This document shows positions 1 through 8,054 of a stretch of DNA of 48,131 nucleotides, piece after piece. The DNA lies in assembly GCF_016783915.1 (NCBI RefSeq), contig NZ_JADHVT010000022.1, forward strand, positions 1 through 48,131, read 5' to 3'. A program made the translations under genes and the position numbers. Below the pieces are notes generated by a model, which made no database searches, was not told where the DNA came from, and saw only the letters and a program-made list of their open reading frames with translations. Position 1 is the first letter of the stretch; every line of letters starts with the position of its first letter. The stretch is from Acidovorax sp. GTDB lineage: Bacteria; Pseudomonadota; Gammaproteobacteria; Burkholderiales; Burkholderiaceae_C.

Positions 1-21
1 GCTGTCCGCAGGGCTCCTTAG

Positions 22-978
22 TCATGTGCCACCCTGCAGCGCCGCAGGGTTGGGATGGCTCGGCAGGCTCGGCTGGCCTGCCTTGACACGGCGCACGGGC
101 AGATCGGTCGCAAGGCGTTTCAGGGCGGCACCGCGGGATGCGGATTGAAAGCCGTGTGGTACCACCAGCACGTCCGCACAGGCTTCACGCAAGATGCGTT
201 GGGCAACGCTCTCGAACAGCCAGTCTGCCCACCGGGACGCTGGATGTTTGCCCACCACGATCAGGTCGGCCCCGGCACCTTGCTGCGCCACCAGCACCTG
301 CCGCGCCGGGTCGCCCCGGCCAATGGAGGATGAAAGCCGGTTGCGCCGCGCATCGTACGAGTCGGTCAGCGTGAACATGCGGTCCTGCGCATGGCGCCTG
401 CACTGCTCGCGGTAGATCTGGATGGCGCGCTCAGACACTTCGGCATAAAGCAGCTTGCCCTCATTGGCGGTGCTGATGGCATGGAACAGTTCTACACGTG
501 CGCGGGGGTGGAGCGCCAGGCCCAGCTCCACCAAGCGATGCGAAGCCTGAGAAAAGTCCACTGCCACCATCAGGCTCTGGTAGGGCTGTGCCGCTGCGCT
601 ACGCACCACGATCACGGGACGCTGGCAGGCGCGGAGCAACTGGATGGCAGGGTGAGCGCCGAACCAGGCCCGCAACCCCCGCTGCTGGGCCATGCCCCAC
701 ACCACCAGGTCGTGACCGGCTGCCGCGCGGGCGATATCCCCCACCGTGCAATCCATGCATGTTCCGGCATGAACAGGAATCTGGTGGCGCTGCCGAATCT
801 GCAGCGCATGGTGCGACAGGCGCACGGCCACGTCGGGTGGCGGCACTTCGCCGGGTTGGGAGAGATACACCAGCTGCAATGCAGCCCGATGCTCTGCGCC
901 CAGAAGCGCTGCGCGCGCCAGCGCGTGCCCTCCCTGTTCAGAAAAATCGGTGACGGCAAGGATGAAACGAGGGGTCAT
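22..978 (-). CDS. Tandem universal stress protein (two UspA domains)
   Basis: A 318-residue cytoplasmic protein made of two UspA-type folds: residues about 1-130 open with FILAVTDFSEQG and end at RPVIVVRS; residues about 133-275 open with LMVAVDFSQAS and end at ADVLVVPHG. This pattern is that of a fused Usp dimer, which in the family helps survival under stress, often by binding adenine nucleotides. The second half has VVGKHPASRWADWLFESVA where the nucleotide-binding glycine motif normally lies, and the match is imperfect, so ATP binding is uncertain. I start at MTPRF (978) and not at the longer in-frame ATG because GAAGG lies about 10 bases upstream and the Usp fold begins there. The C-terminal 40 residues are basic and proline-rich with no recognised fold. 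Confidence 0.88.
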   Translation of the reverse strand: MTPRFILAVTDFSEQGGHALARAALLGAEHRAALQLVYLSQPGEVPPPDVAVRLSHHALQIRQRHQIPVHAGTCMDCTVGDIARAAAGHDLVVWGMAQQRGLRAWFGAHPAIQLLRACQRPVIVVRSAAAQPYQSLMVAVDFSQASHRLVELGLALHPRARVELFHAISTANEGKLLYAEVSERAIQIYREQCRRHAQDRMFTLTDSYDARRNRLSSSIGRGDPARQVLVAQQGAGADLIVVGKHPASRWADWLFESVAQRILREACADVLVVPHGFQSASRGAALKRLATDLPVRRVKAGQPSLPSHPNPAALQGGT

Positions 979-1109
979 GGTGGAACGTCCTTCTGTAATG
1001 AACAACGCGCACGCCTCCAGCGGCGGCCACTGCAAGTGGCGCCGGTCTGGTGGGCAGTGATCAGTGAATGCGGCCCGTCAAGCGCTGCGGGGCCGAGCGG
1101 CTGCAGTAG

Positions 1110-1514
1110 CTATGTGAGGTAGTCGCCCGTGGCCTCGGGCTGGAACTGGATGCTTTCGATGGTGGCGGAGCACTCTTCGCCATGGGGCGTTTGCCAACGG
1201 GCCACGTCCCCGGCCCGCAGGCCCAGCAGGCTGATGCCTACCGGCGACAGCACCGAGATGAAGCCCGCGGCAGGCTCGGCGTCCTTCGGGTAGCACAGGG
1301 TCAGCACTTGGCGCCTGTGGGTGTGCTGGTCCACCAGCTCCACGCGTGAATTCATGGTGACCACGTCCGCCCGCACGATGCGCGGGCTGGTGATATCTGC
1401 GTTGGCCAGCAGGTCGTCCAGCAAGGGCGCAGGCCGGTTGCCGACCAGCTTGGTCAGGCGCGAATAGTCCAGATCGGTGAGCGTGCGCTCGCCAGGGGTC
1501 ACAACTGCATGCAT
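1110..1514 (-). CDS. rnk: Regulator of nucleoside diphosphate kinase (GreA/GreB family)
   Basis: A 134-residue protein of the usual Rnk length. Residues about 1-50 form the short Rnk N-terminal helical part (TLTDLDYSRLTKLV), and residues about 55-134 the GreA/GreB C-terminal FKBP-like domain, with the family signature PVGISLLGLRAGDVARWQTPHG near the end. It lacks the long Gre coiled coil, so it should bind RNA polymerase but not cleave transcripts. The start MHAVVTPGERTLT is chosen because GGAG lies 8-12 bases upstream. It lies just upstream of, and on the same strand as, the Usp gene, 131 bases away, and separate from the ssu genes. Confidence 0.87.
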   Translation of the reverse strand: MHAVVTPGERTLTDLDYSRLTKLVGNRPAPLLDDLLANADITSPRIVRADVVTMNSRVELVDQHTHRRQVLTLCYPKDAEPAAGFISVLSPVGISLLGLRAGDVARWQTPHGEECSATIESIQFQPEATGDYLT

Positions 1515-1638
1515 ACAAAGCACTCCATCGAATGCGGCGGTGTCCCGTGGGGACAAGACCGCCGCTACCGCGCTTGGCTGGTGCCCGGCGGTGGATGGTT
1601 GCGCTACAAGGGGATGAGGAGAGAGGGTGCCGCCGGGC

Positions 1639-1758
1639 TCAGGAATGTGCTGGCGTCAGCTGACGACGCGCGTTCTTCTTGGCCACCGCTCGCGCGCAGG
1701 CCGCTGCGCAGGGCAGCACAGCCAGGGCGGCAAAAGGGAAAACCAGAAGGGTCGTCAT
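1639..1758 (-). CDS. Possible small membrane protein, 39 residues
   Basis: An ATG-started ORF of 39 codons lies in the otherwise empty 440-base stretch between rnk and ssuF. The predicted peptide has one hydrophobic segment (residues about 3-22, TLLVFPFAALAVLPCAAACA) followed by a basic tail (RAVAKKNARR), the layout of a single-pass inner-membrane peptide. No good Shine-Dalgarno is visible and I do not recognise a family, so it may be a chance ORF. The remainder of the gap (1515-1638 and 1759-1954) shows nothing I can name. Confidence 0.3.
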   Translation of the reverse strand: MTTLLVFPFAALAVLPCAAACARAVAKKNARRQLTPAHS

Positions 1759-1954
1759 AGGCCCGAGTGTAGGCAACACGGGCGGGTTTAAGGGCAATAG
1801 CCCCAGGGTTCTTGCCAGATAGCAGCTGGCCCAGACTCGAATACGGGGGACCGCGCTCGCCCGCCAGAGGTACACGCAAGCCTGCGCAAACGGGTGACGG
1901 TTGCAAAGGCTGCGCAGAGCCGCACGGCATGTGACCGTCGGCCCTGCGCCATCA

Positions 1955-2170
1955 TCACAGCTTGGCGATGGACACCTCCGTGGACTTGACCAGTGCGACC
2001 ACATCGGAGCCCACGACCAGGCCCAGGTCGTCCACCGAGCGGGTGGTGATGACTGAGGTGACGATGCCCCAAGGGGTTTCGACATCGACCTCGGAGACGA
2101 CATCGCCGCGAATGATCTCGCGCACTTTGCCCTTGAACTGGTTGCGTACGTTGATGGCTTGAATGGACAT
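1955..2170 (-). CDS. ssuF: Molybdopterin-binding TOBE-domain protein SsuF
   Basis: A 71-residue single Mop/TOBE domain (MSIQAINVRNQFKGKVREI then VDVETPWGIVTSVITTRS and GSDVVALVKSTEVSIAK). Such small cytoplasmic proteins bind oxyanions such as molybdate. A Mop-like protein is the last gene (ssuF) of the Pseudomonas putida ssuEADCBF operon, where it is needed for growth on sulfonates, and here too it directly follows ssuB, 60 bases downstream on the same strand. AAGGAGA sits 5-11 bases before the ATG. The exact biochemical role of SsuF is not settled; oxyanion binding is the family property, and the ssuF name rests on position. Confidence 0.82.
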   Translation of the reverse strand: MSIQAINVRNQFKGKVREIIRGDVVSEVDVETPWGIVTSVITTRSVDDLGLVVGSDVVALVKSTEVSIAKL

Positions 2171-2230
2171 GGGGTTCTCCTTGAATAGTCCGTTGAAAAT
2201 GAAAACAGTGGGTGAGAGAAAAAGAAAGAA

Positions 2231-3040
2231 TCACACCGCCCAGCGCAGGCCATGCGCTGGCACACCTGGCCATGGCGCCTCGTGCGCAGGGTGGCGATCG
2301 GCCTTTTGCAGCACGCGGTCCAGGATGCGTTTTTCGATGGCGGCAAACGCGGCATCGCCGTGCGAGCGGGGTCGTGGCAGATCGATGCGCTGGTCCAGCG
2401 CGATCTGGCCGTCCTCGATCAGGATCACGCGGTCCGCCAGGGCCACGGCCTCTTGCACGTCGTGCGTGACGAGCAGCGCTGTGAAGCCGCTGGTGCGCCA
2501 CAGACCTTCAATGAGGCGGTGCATTTCGATGCGGGTCAGTGCGTCGAGCGCGCCCAGGGGTTCGTCCAGCAGTAACAGGCGCGGGTTGTGCACCAGCGCA
2601 CGCGCCAGGGCCACGCGCTGGCGCTGGCCGCCTGACAGGCGTGCCGGCCATTCGCCCAGCCGGTCGCCCAGGCCCACGCGCGCCAGCACATCAGCCGCGG
2701 CGCCGCGCCGCTCGGGCGGCAGGCCCAGGGCCACGTTGTCAGCCACGCGCTTCCAGGGCAAGAGGCGCGAGTCCTGGAACATGATGCGGGTGTCACCGCT
2801 CAGGCCTGCGATGTCCTGGCCGTCCAGGCGGATCGCACCGCCAGAGACTGACTCCAGGCCCGCCACCAGGCGCAGCAGCGTGCTCTTGCCGCAGCCACTG
2901 CGGCCCACAATGGCGACAAACTGGCCGGGTTCAATCGTGAGTTCGGTCTTCTTGAGTACATCGCGCGTGCCATAGCGTTTGTCCACGCCACGCACTTCCA
3001 GGCGTACGCCCTGTGCAGTTTGGGGATCAGTCTGGGTCAT
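2231..3040 (-). CDS. ssuB: Aliphatic sulfonate ABC transporter ATPase
   Basis: A 269-residue ABC ATPase of the nitrate/sulfonate/taurine importer group. It has Walker [10 protein letters not shown] (residues 46-54), a Q-loop at [10 protein letters not shown], the signature LSGGQRQR, Walker B RLLLLDEP followed by GALDALTR, and the switch histidine in LVTHDVQEA. It energises SsuC for uptake of alkanesulfonates at the inner membrane. The ATG at 3040 lies 4 bases beyond the stop of the binding-protein gene, so the two are probably translated in succession; a longer in-frame start would overlap that gene. The last 40 residues are variable. Confidence 0.92.
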   Translation of the reverse strand: MTQTDPQTAQGVRLEVRGVDKRYGTRDVLKKTELTIEPGQFVAIVGRSGCGKSTLLRLVAGLESVSGGAIRLDGQDIAGLSGDTRIMFQDSRLLPWKRVADNVALGLPPERRGAAADVLARVGLGDRLGEWPARLSGGQRQRVALARALVHNPRLLLLDEPLGALDALTRIEMHRLIEGLWRTSGFTALLVTHDVQEAVALADRVILIEDGQIALDQRIDLPRPRSHGDAAFAAIEKRILDRVLQKADRHPAHEAPWPGVPAHGLRWAV

Positions 3041-3044
3041 GGCG

Positions 3045-4007
3045 TCAGGCTCCGGGTTTGAAGAGAGGCACATCGAGGGCATTCACGCGCCTGGGCAACA
3101 GCTTTTCGGCCAAAAAGGCATCCGCAATGCGCTGTTGCTCGGCAAGGGACGTGGGCACCACGGCGCGCACCTCATAGCTGCGGCGGCTATTGGCCAGCTC
3201 GATCACGCCCGCATCCAGCCCCCACACCGGTGCCAGCAGCGCAGCAGCGTCCTTGGGACTTTGCTTCACCCAGGCACCCGCCTTCTGCAGCTCGTGGAAG
3301 AACACACCGAGTACATCGGGTCGGGCCTTGGCATAGGGAGTCCCGGCCAGGTAATAGCGCTGGTAAGACGCCAGATCACGCCCGTCGGCCAGCACCCGTA
3401 CCGCCGACTGCTTTTGCACGGCGGCCAGGAACGGGTCCCAAACCACCCAGGCGTCGATGGCGCCGCGCTCGAAGGCTGCGCGGCCGTCGGCCGGCGTGAG
3501 GTAGGCGGGCTCGATGTCCTTGAACGTCAGGCCGGACTTCTCCAGCGCTGCAATCAGCAAGAAATGCACGCCCGCCGCCTTGGCAAAGCCAATCTTCTTG
3601 CCCTTGAGGTCGGCCACGGTCTTGATGGGTGAATCGGCACGCACCACGATGGCCTGGGCGGCGGGCGATGGCGATTCCTGCGCCACGAAGGTGAGGTTGG
3701 CGCCGGCCGCCTGGGCGAAGACGGGCACGGTGTCGGCCACGTCGGCACTGACATCGATGTTGCCCAGGTTCAGGGCTTCGAGCAAAGGCAGGCCACTGGT
3801 GAACTCGTGCCACGAGACCTTGACGTTCAGCGGTGCCAGCAATTGCTCCAGCGTGCCCCGTGTTCGCAGGATGGTGGTGAGCGTGGATGATTTCTGCAAA
3901 CCAATGCGCAGGGTCTCGGGCTTGCCTTGCGCTGCAGCCAGGCCGCTGGACAGGGCCGCAAGGGCACCGAGCACGGTGCGCCGATGAATCAGGAAAGGAA
4001 GGGTCAT
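3045..4007 (-). CDS. ssuA: Aliphatic sulfonate ABC transporter binding protein (downstream copy)
   Basis: A 320-residue periplasmic substrate-binding protein of the SsuA/NMT1 family. Residues 1-27 form a signal peptide that begins with HRRTVLGAL, a twin-arginine-like start, and end at LAAAQ. The mature part has the family patterns [59 protein letters not shown] and [15 protein letters not shown]. It should deliver a sulfonate-like ligand to SsuC/SsuB. It differs from the second SsuA at 6709 in the ligand-facing loop ([10 protein letters not shown] against DVGEAPPIFA), which suggests a different substrate. It lies between ssuC and ssuB, 48 bases after ssuC. Confidence 0.88.
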   Translation of the reverse strand: MTLPFLIHRRTVLGALAALSSGLAAAQGKPETLRIGLQKSSTLTTILRTRGTLEQLLAPLNVKVSWHEFTSGLPLLEALNLGNIDVSADVADTVPVFAQAAGANLTFVAQESPSPAAQAIVVRADSPIKTVADLKGKKIGFAKAAGVHFLLIAALEKSGLTFKDIEPAYLTPADGRAAFERGAIDAWVVWDPFLAAVQKQSAVRVLADGRDLASYQRYYLAGTPYAKARPDVLGVFFHELQKAGAWVKQSPKDAAALLAPVWGLDAGVIELANSRRSYEVRAVVPTSLAEQQRIADAFLAEKLLPRRVNALDVPLFKPGA

Positions 4008-4055
4008 GGTCGTGATGAATGCGTTGTAGGAATGTCGGAGTCAGGGCCCCGCAGC

Positions 4056-4922
4056 TCAAGCCGTCTGGTAGCCGGGGTGCCAACGCAACCAGTAGCGCTC
4101 CAGCCCCTTGGCAAACACGTCAGCCAGCTTGCCCAGCAACGCGTACAGCAGGATGCCCACGAGCACGATGTCGGTCTGCAGGAACTCACGCGCATTCATC
4201 GTGAGGTAGCCAATACCCGCCTGTGCCGAAATGGTCTCTGCCACGATGAGGATCACCCACATCAGGCCGAGCGAGAAGCGCAGTCCCACCAGGATGCTCG
4301 ACAAGGCGCCGGGCAGAATGATCTGGCGGTACAGCTGCCAGCGCCCCAGGCCGTAGGTGCGGCCCATCTCAATCAAGCCCGGGTCCACATTGCGGATGCC
4401 GTGGAAGGTGTTGAGATAGATCGGGAAGAACACCGACACGCTGATGAGGAACAGCTTGGCCGACTCGTCGATGCCGAACCACAAGATCACCAGCGGAATC
4501 AGCGCCAGCGCAGGGATGTTGCGCACCATCTGGATGGTGGAGTCGAGCAGCGTCTCGAACAGCTTGACCGAGCCGGTGAGCAGACCCAGCAGCAATCCCA
4601 GCCCGCCCCCGATGGCCAGACCCGCCAGCGCCCGGCCTGCGCTGACCTTGACGTGGGTCCACAGCTCGCCGGACAGGGTCAACGTCCAGGCTGCCTTCAC
4701 CACCTCCAGCGGCGCAGGCAACACGCGGGTGGACAGCCAGCCCGAAGAAGAGGCGATCTGCCACAACACGATGAGCCCTACAGGCACGGCCCAGGGCAGC
4801 AGACGCTGCGCCACATTGGTCACAAAGCGGACCAGCGACGCTGGGAGCAAAGGCCCTTCGAGCGGGAGATCGACGGAGTCCGCCACAGGCGATATCTGCA
4901 GCTCTCGGGTGGTCTGTGTCAT
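4056..4922 (-). CDS. ssuC: Aliphatic sulfonate ABC transporter permease
   Basis: A 288-residue inner-membrane permease of the binding-protein-dependent type with about six membrane segments; the first lies near residues 38-60 (LLPWAVPVGLIVLWQIAS). The EAA-like cytoplasmic loop that contacts the ATPase is seen in EMGRTYGLGRWQLYRQIILPGALSSILVGLRFSLG-like sequence, residues about 180-215. It is the only permease in this cluster and would have to serve both SsuA proteins. Its ATG overlaps the stop codon of the upstream VOC gene in an ATGA arrangement, so translation is likely coupled. Confidence 0.92.
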   Translation of the reverse strand: MTQTTRELQISPVADSVDLPLEGPLLPASLVRFVTNVAQRLLPWAVPVGLIVLWQIASSSGWLSTRVLPAPLEVVKAAWTLTLSGELWTHVKVSAGRALAGLAIGGGLGLLLGLLTGSVKLFETLLDSTIQMVRNIPALALIPLVILWFGIDESAKLFLISVSVFFPIYLNTFHGIRNVDPGLIEMGRTYGLGRWQLYRQIILPGALSSILVGLRFSLGLMWVILIVAETISAQAGIGYLTMNAREFLQTDIVLVGILLYALLGKLADVFAKGLERYWLRWHPGYQTA

Positions 4923-5293
4923 GGCGTGATGTCCTGTTCGTTATCGGGCTCCAGGAACTCCAGCTGGTTACCCGCCGGGTCCTTGACGTAAAAGCGCAGG
5001 TAGCCGGGCAGCGCGCGGTTTTCCACCAGCGGCAGCTCGGCCTGCAGCAGGCGGTGGCGCAGCGCGGGCAGGTCCTGCACCTCGAAGGCCAGGTGCGACA
5101 CCGCAGGCGCCGGTTGCCAGTGCTCGGTAGGCACCAGATCGATGCGCTGGGTGCCCGCGGCAAACCGCAGCGTGTTACCGGCCTGCAGGCGCACCTCGGG
5201 CAGGCCCAGCAGGCTGGCGTAAAAGCGCCGGATGGGCGCCTCGGCCCCAGCCGGGAAGGCCAGTTGCACGTGGTTGATGGACTGGATGCTCAT
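4919..5293 (-). CDS. VOC (glyoxalase/dioxygenase fold) protein inside the ssu operon
   Basis: A 124-residue single vicinal-oxygen-chelate protein: an N-terminal metal-histidine candidate in INHVQLAFP (residue 8), HLAFEVQDL in the middle and LRFYVKDPAGNQLEFLEPD near the end, where the glutamate is the usual last metal ligand. The substrate cannot be read from sequence; family members act on glutathione adducts, catechols or antibiotics. Its stop overlaps the ssuC start (ATGA) and it starts 23 bases after ssuD, so it belongs to the operon and probably handles a sulfonate or an aldehyde released by SsuD; that role is inference. GGAG lies in the spacer ahead of the ATG. Confidence 0.83.
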   Translation of the reverse strand: MSIQSINHVQLAFPAGAEAPIRRFYASLLGLPEVRLQAGNTLRFAAGTQRIDLVPTEHWQPAPAVSHLAFEVQDLPALRHRLLQAELPLVENRALPGYLRFYVKDPAGNQLEFLEPDNEQDITP

Positions 5294-5316
5294 GGCATAT
5301 CTCCTGCGGAGCAGAT

Positions 5317-6480
5317 TCAGCTTTGCGACGCACGGGGCACAAAGTCATTGGCCACGGTCTCGCCAAACGGCCCCAGCGGGTTGCCGCCAGAGAGCTTCTC
5401 GCGCACACCCACGGGCAGCAGCGGGAACACCAGCTCGGCAAACCGGTAAGCCTCTTCCAGGTGCGGGTAGCCCGAGAGCACGAAGGTGTCCAGCCCCAGC
5501 GCCGCGTATTCCTCGATGCGCGCCGCCACCGTTTCCGGGTCACCCACCAGCGCCGTGCCCGCACCACCACGCACCAGGCCCACACCAGCCCACAAGTTGG
5601 GGCTGATCTCCAGGTCGGCGCGGCTGCGCTTGACGCCACCCGCATGCAGCTGTGCCATGCGGCGCTGGCCTTCGGAATCCATGCGCGAGAACACCGCCTG
5701 GGCACGTGCCACGGTCACGTCATCCACATGGCTGATGAGTTCTTCTGCAGCGGCCCAGGCCTGGTCTTCGGTTTCGCGCACGATGACGTGCAGGCGGATG
5801 CCAAACTTGACCGTGCGGCCCCGCTTTGCAGCGCGGGCGCGCACGTCGGCCACCTTCTTGGCCACTTCGGCGGGTGGTTCACCCCAGGTCAGGTAGGTCT
5901 CCACCTGCTCGGCCGCCAGGTCGTGGGCAGCATCTGACGAGCCTCCGAAGTACACCGGCGGGTGGGGCTGCTGCAGGGGCGGAAACAGCAGCTTTGCGCC
6001 CTTCACCGTGAGGTGCTTGCCCTCGTAGTCGAGGCTTTCGCCCTGGTGGCTGCGCGTGAGGATTTCGCGCCAGATGCGGATGAACTCGGCCGACTGCTCG
6101 TAGCGCGTGGCGTGGTCCAGAAACACGCCGTCGCCCTCCAGCTCGGCCTGGTCGCCCCCGGTCACCAGGTTGATGAGCAGTCGCCCGCCCGAGAGCCGGT
6201 CGAACGTGGCCGCCATGCGTGCAGCCAGTGCGGGCTGGTGCAGGCCGGGGCGCACAGCCACCAGGAACTTGAGCTTCTTGGTCACGGCAATCAGGCTGGA
6301 AGCGACCACCCAGGGGTCTTCGCAAGAGCGGCCGGTGGGGATCAGAACGCCTTCGTAGCCCAGGCTGTCAGCGGCTACGGCCACCTGCTGGAGGTAGTCA
6401 TGGCTGAGCTGGCGTGCGCCTTTGGCGGTGCCAAGGTAGCGGCTGTCGCCGTGGGTGGGAATGAACCAGAAGATTTGCAT
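5317..6480 (-). CDS. ssuD: FMNH2-dependent alkanesulfonate monooxygenase
   Basis: A 387-residue bacterial-luciferase-like (LLM) enzyme that uses reduced flavin and oxygen to cleave the C-S bond of alkanesulfonates, giving an aldehyde and sulfite. The family pattern is clear: [18 protein letters not shown] at the start, the conserved cysteine in [12 protein letters not shown] (residue 53), [29 protein letters not shown], the RLHVIVRET stretch carrying the Arg/His active-site pair, and [21 protein letters not shown] near the C-terminus. The start at 6480 is chosen from the SsuD family start and not from the longer in-frame ATG at 6543, which would overlap the small ORF upstream. FMNH2 should come from SsuE in the same cluster. 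Confidence 0.94.
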   Translation of the reverse strand: MQIFWFIPTHGDSRYLGTAKGARQLSHDYLQQVAVAADSLGYEGVLIPTGRSCEDPWVVASSLIAVTKKLKFLVAVRPGLHQPALAARMAATFDRLSGGRLLINLVTGGDQAELEGDGVFLDHATRYEQSAEFIRIWREILTRSHQGESLDYEGKHLTVKGAKLLFPPLQQPHPPVYFGGSSDAAHDLAAEQVETYLTWGEPPAEVAKKVADVRARAAKRGRTVKFGIRLHVIVRETEDQAWAAAEELISHVDDVTVARAQAVFSRMDSEGQRRMAQLHAGGVKRSRADLEISPNLWAGVGLVRGGAGTALVGDPETVAARIEEYAALGLDTFVLSGYPHLEEAYRFAELVFPLLPVGVREKLSGGNPLGPFGETVANDFVPRASQS

Positions 6481-6526
6481 GGGACAGGTCTTTTCAAAAC
6501 GGGATCTCAACGAGGTCCGAACGAAA

Positions 6527-6667
6527 TCAGTAGGAGATGGCAAAGCCGAACTGGGGTGGGCGCAAGACCGCGCGCCGCTGCTGACCGTTCAGCCCCCAGG
6601 CGGTGGCCGTGACGCACAGAACGCGTCGCAGCTGGGCGTGCAACGGGAAAGGCATGGGCGCAGGCAT
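6527..6667 (-). CDS. Small ORF of 46 residues between ssuA and ssuD
   Basis: An ATG ORF preceded by AAGGAG at 5-6 bases spacing, the best ribosome site in this operon. The peptide begins [19 protein letters not shown], continues with [19 protein letters not shown] and ends QFGFAISY. It is basic (six or seven arginines), has a single cysteine and no membrane segment. It sits in the 228-base spacer, 41 bases after the upstream SsuA gene and 46 bases before ssuD, on the same strand. I do not recognise a family. It could be a true small protein or a translated leader that tunes ssuD expression. Confidence 0.5.
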   Translation of the reverse strand: MPAPMPFPLHAQLRRVLCVTATAWGLNGQQRRAVLRPPQFGFAISY

Positions 6668-6708
6668 GGGAAGCTCCTTGGAACGTGTTTGTGGTCTGGG
6701 TGGTGGGG

Positions 6709-7680
6709 TTAGAGCAGATCGACCGGCGCAGCGTGCAGCAGGTTGAGCTTTTTGGGGATCAGCTTCAGGTCGAAGAAGGTGTCGGCAATGACTTGCTGCT
6801 CGGCCAGAATCTCGCGCGTGACCGGGGCGGTGCCGAACTGCGCGCGGTTCAGGTACAGCTCGGTGATGGACTTGTCCAGCCCCAGCACGGCAGAGAGCTC
6901 TGCGGCTGCAGCCGCCTTGTTCTTGGACGCCCAGGTGTCAATCGCGTTGACCTCTTCGATCGCAATGCGCAACACATCGGTGTTCTTGGTCGCGAAGTCG
7001 CGCGAGGTGAAGTAGTAGGCGCGGTTGTTGACCACACCCGTGGCGTCGGCCAGCAAGCGGGCATCCAGCGTCTTCTGGGCTGCAGCGAGGAACGGGTCCC
7101 AGATGATCCAGGCATCGACTGCGCCCTTTTCAAACGCGGCGCGCGCGTCGGCTGGGGCCAGGAAGACAGACTGCACGTCGCCGTATTTCAGGCCGTTCTT
7201 CTCCAGCAGCTTGACCAGGAAATACTGCACGTTGGAGCCCTTGTTGTAGGCCACGCGCTTGCCCTTGAGGTCGGCTACGCTACGGATCGAGGAGTCCTTG
7301 GGCACGATCACGGCCTCCAGCGCGGGGCGCGGCACCGTCGCGCCAGCGTAGACCAGCGGCGCGCCAGCGGCCTGGGCGAAGATGGGCGGGGCTTCGCCCA
7401 CATCGCCAAAATCGATGGAGCCGACGTTGAGCGCTTCCAGTTGCACGGGGCCTGCGTTGAACTCGGTCCAGGTGACCTTCACGCCCAGCGGGGCCAGTCG
7501 CTTTTCGAGCGTGCCACGGCCCTTGAGGATGGAAAGCCAGCCTTTTTGGTGGCCCACGCGCAGCACGCGGCCGGGCGCAGTCGTTTGTGCAAGGGCCGGG
7601 GCCCCCATGACGCCGAGAGCGGCGGCGGCCAGACCGGTGAGCAGCGCCTGGCGGCGATGAAGAGAGAATTGTGTCGTCAT
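6709..7680 (-). CDS. ssuA: Aliphatic sulfonate ABC transporter binding protein (upstream copy)
   Basis: A 323-residue periplasmic binding protein with an N-terminal export signal (HRRQALLTGLAAAALGVMG, cut near APALAQ). Family patterns include LRVGHQKGWLSILKGRGTLE, VQLEALNVGSIDFGDVGEAPPIFAQAAG, DLKGKRVAYNKGSNVQYFLV, KGAVDAWIIWDPFLAAAQ and, near the end, LAEQQVIADTFFDLKLIPK. It is closer to the canonical SsuA pattern (GDVGEAPP) than the copy at 3045. It probably gives the shared SsuBC importer a second substrate range. It is followed by the 46-residue ORF and ssuD, and preceded by a small membrane protein gene 59 bases upstream. Confidence 0.9.
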   Translation of the reverse strand: MTTQFSLHRRQALLTGLAAAALGVMGAPALAQTTAPGRVLRVGHQKGWLSILKGRGTLEKRLAPLGVKVTWTEFNAGPVQLEALNVGSIDFGDVGEAPPIFAQAAGAPLVYAGATVPRPALEAVIVPKDSSIRSVADLKGKRVAYNKGSNVQYFLVKLLEKNGLKYGDVQSVFLAPADARAAFEKGAVDAWIIWDPFLAAAQKTLDARLLADATGVVNNRAYYFTSRDFATKNTDVLRIAIEEVNAIDTWASKNKAAAAAELSAVLGLDKSITELYLNRAQFGTAPVTREILAEQQVIADTFFDLKLIPKKLNLLHAAPVDLL

Positions 7681-7739
7681 GGTGATGCTTTGTTTCTAGA
7701 AAAAATGGGGCGGCAAAAAGAGGCCAAAACTGTGGGATT

Positions 7740-7916
7740 TCAGCCCGCGACAGGCACCACCGGCATGAGCAAGAAGGCACCAATGACCACGAGCGAGGCC
7801 ACCACCAGCAAGGCAACACCCAGCCAGCGCAGGGCGTCGCGCAAACCCAGGGGACGGTCTTCAAGGACCGATGGAGCCTGTGGCTGTGCGGACAGAGGGA
7901 TTGCGTCACCGGACAT
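7740..7916 (-). CDS. Small single-pass membrane protein in the ssu cluster
   Basis: A 58-residue ORF with a polar N-terminal half (MSGDAIPLSAQPQAPSVLED) and one strong membrane segment at residues about 33-55 (WLGVALLVVASLVVIGAF). I start at the ATG at 7916, with AAGG about 10 bases upstream, instead of the in-frame GTG at 7925. It lies 59 bases ahead of the SsuA gene and 138 bases after ssuE, on the same strand. I do not recognise a family; codon use matches its neighbours. It could assist the transporter, but that is only position. Confidence 0.55.
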   Translation of the reverse strand: MSGDAIPLSAQPQAPSVLEDRPLGLRDALRWLGVALLVVASLVVIGAFLLMPVVPVAG

Positions 7917-8023
7917 GAACAGCACCTTTTTTTGTACAAGCAGGCAACAGCCCGCCCTGCCTGCGCTCAGCGGGCATTACCAGGAAAACAATGGAAAGGA
8001 CGAAGGCGGGCGGAACGTGGGCA

Positions 8024-8043
8024 CCTGCGGCCAGGGCCGCAGG
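8024..8043 (-). terminator. Strong hairpin directly after ssuE
   Basis: Perfect 9-base arms, CCTGCGGCC and GGCCGCAGG, with a 2-base centre, lie 12 bases past the ssuE stop codon on the minus strand. There is no U-run after it, so it is not a classical intrinsic terminator; it could act as a processing or attenuation hairpin separating ssuE from the downstream ssu genes. Confidence 0.45.
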
Positions 8044-8054
8044 CGCGTGGTCCG

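Noticed and set aside
1509-1760. Plus-strand ORF of 83 codons in the rnk-ssuF gap
   Set aside because: Starts inside the rnk gene on the other strand, no ribosome site and no domain.
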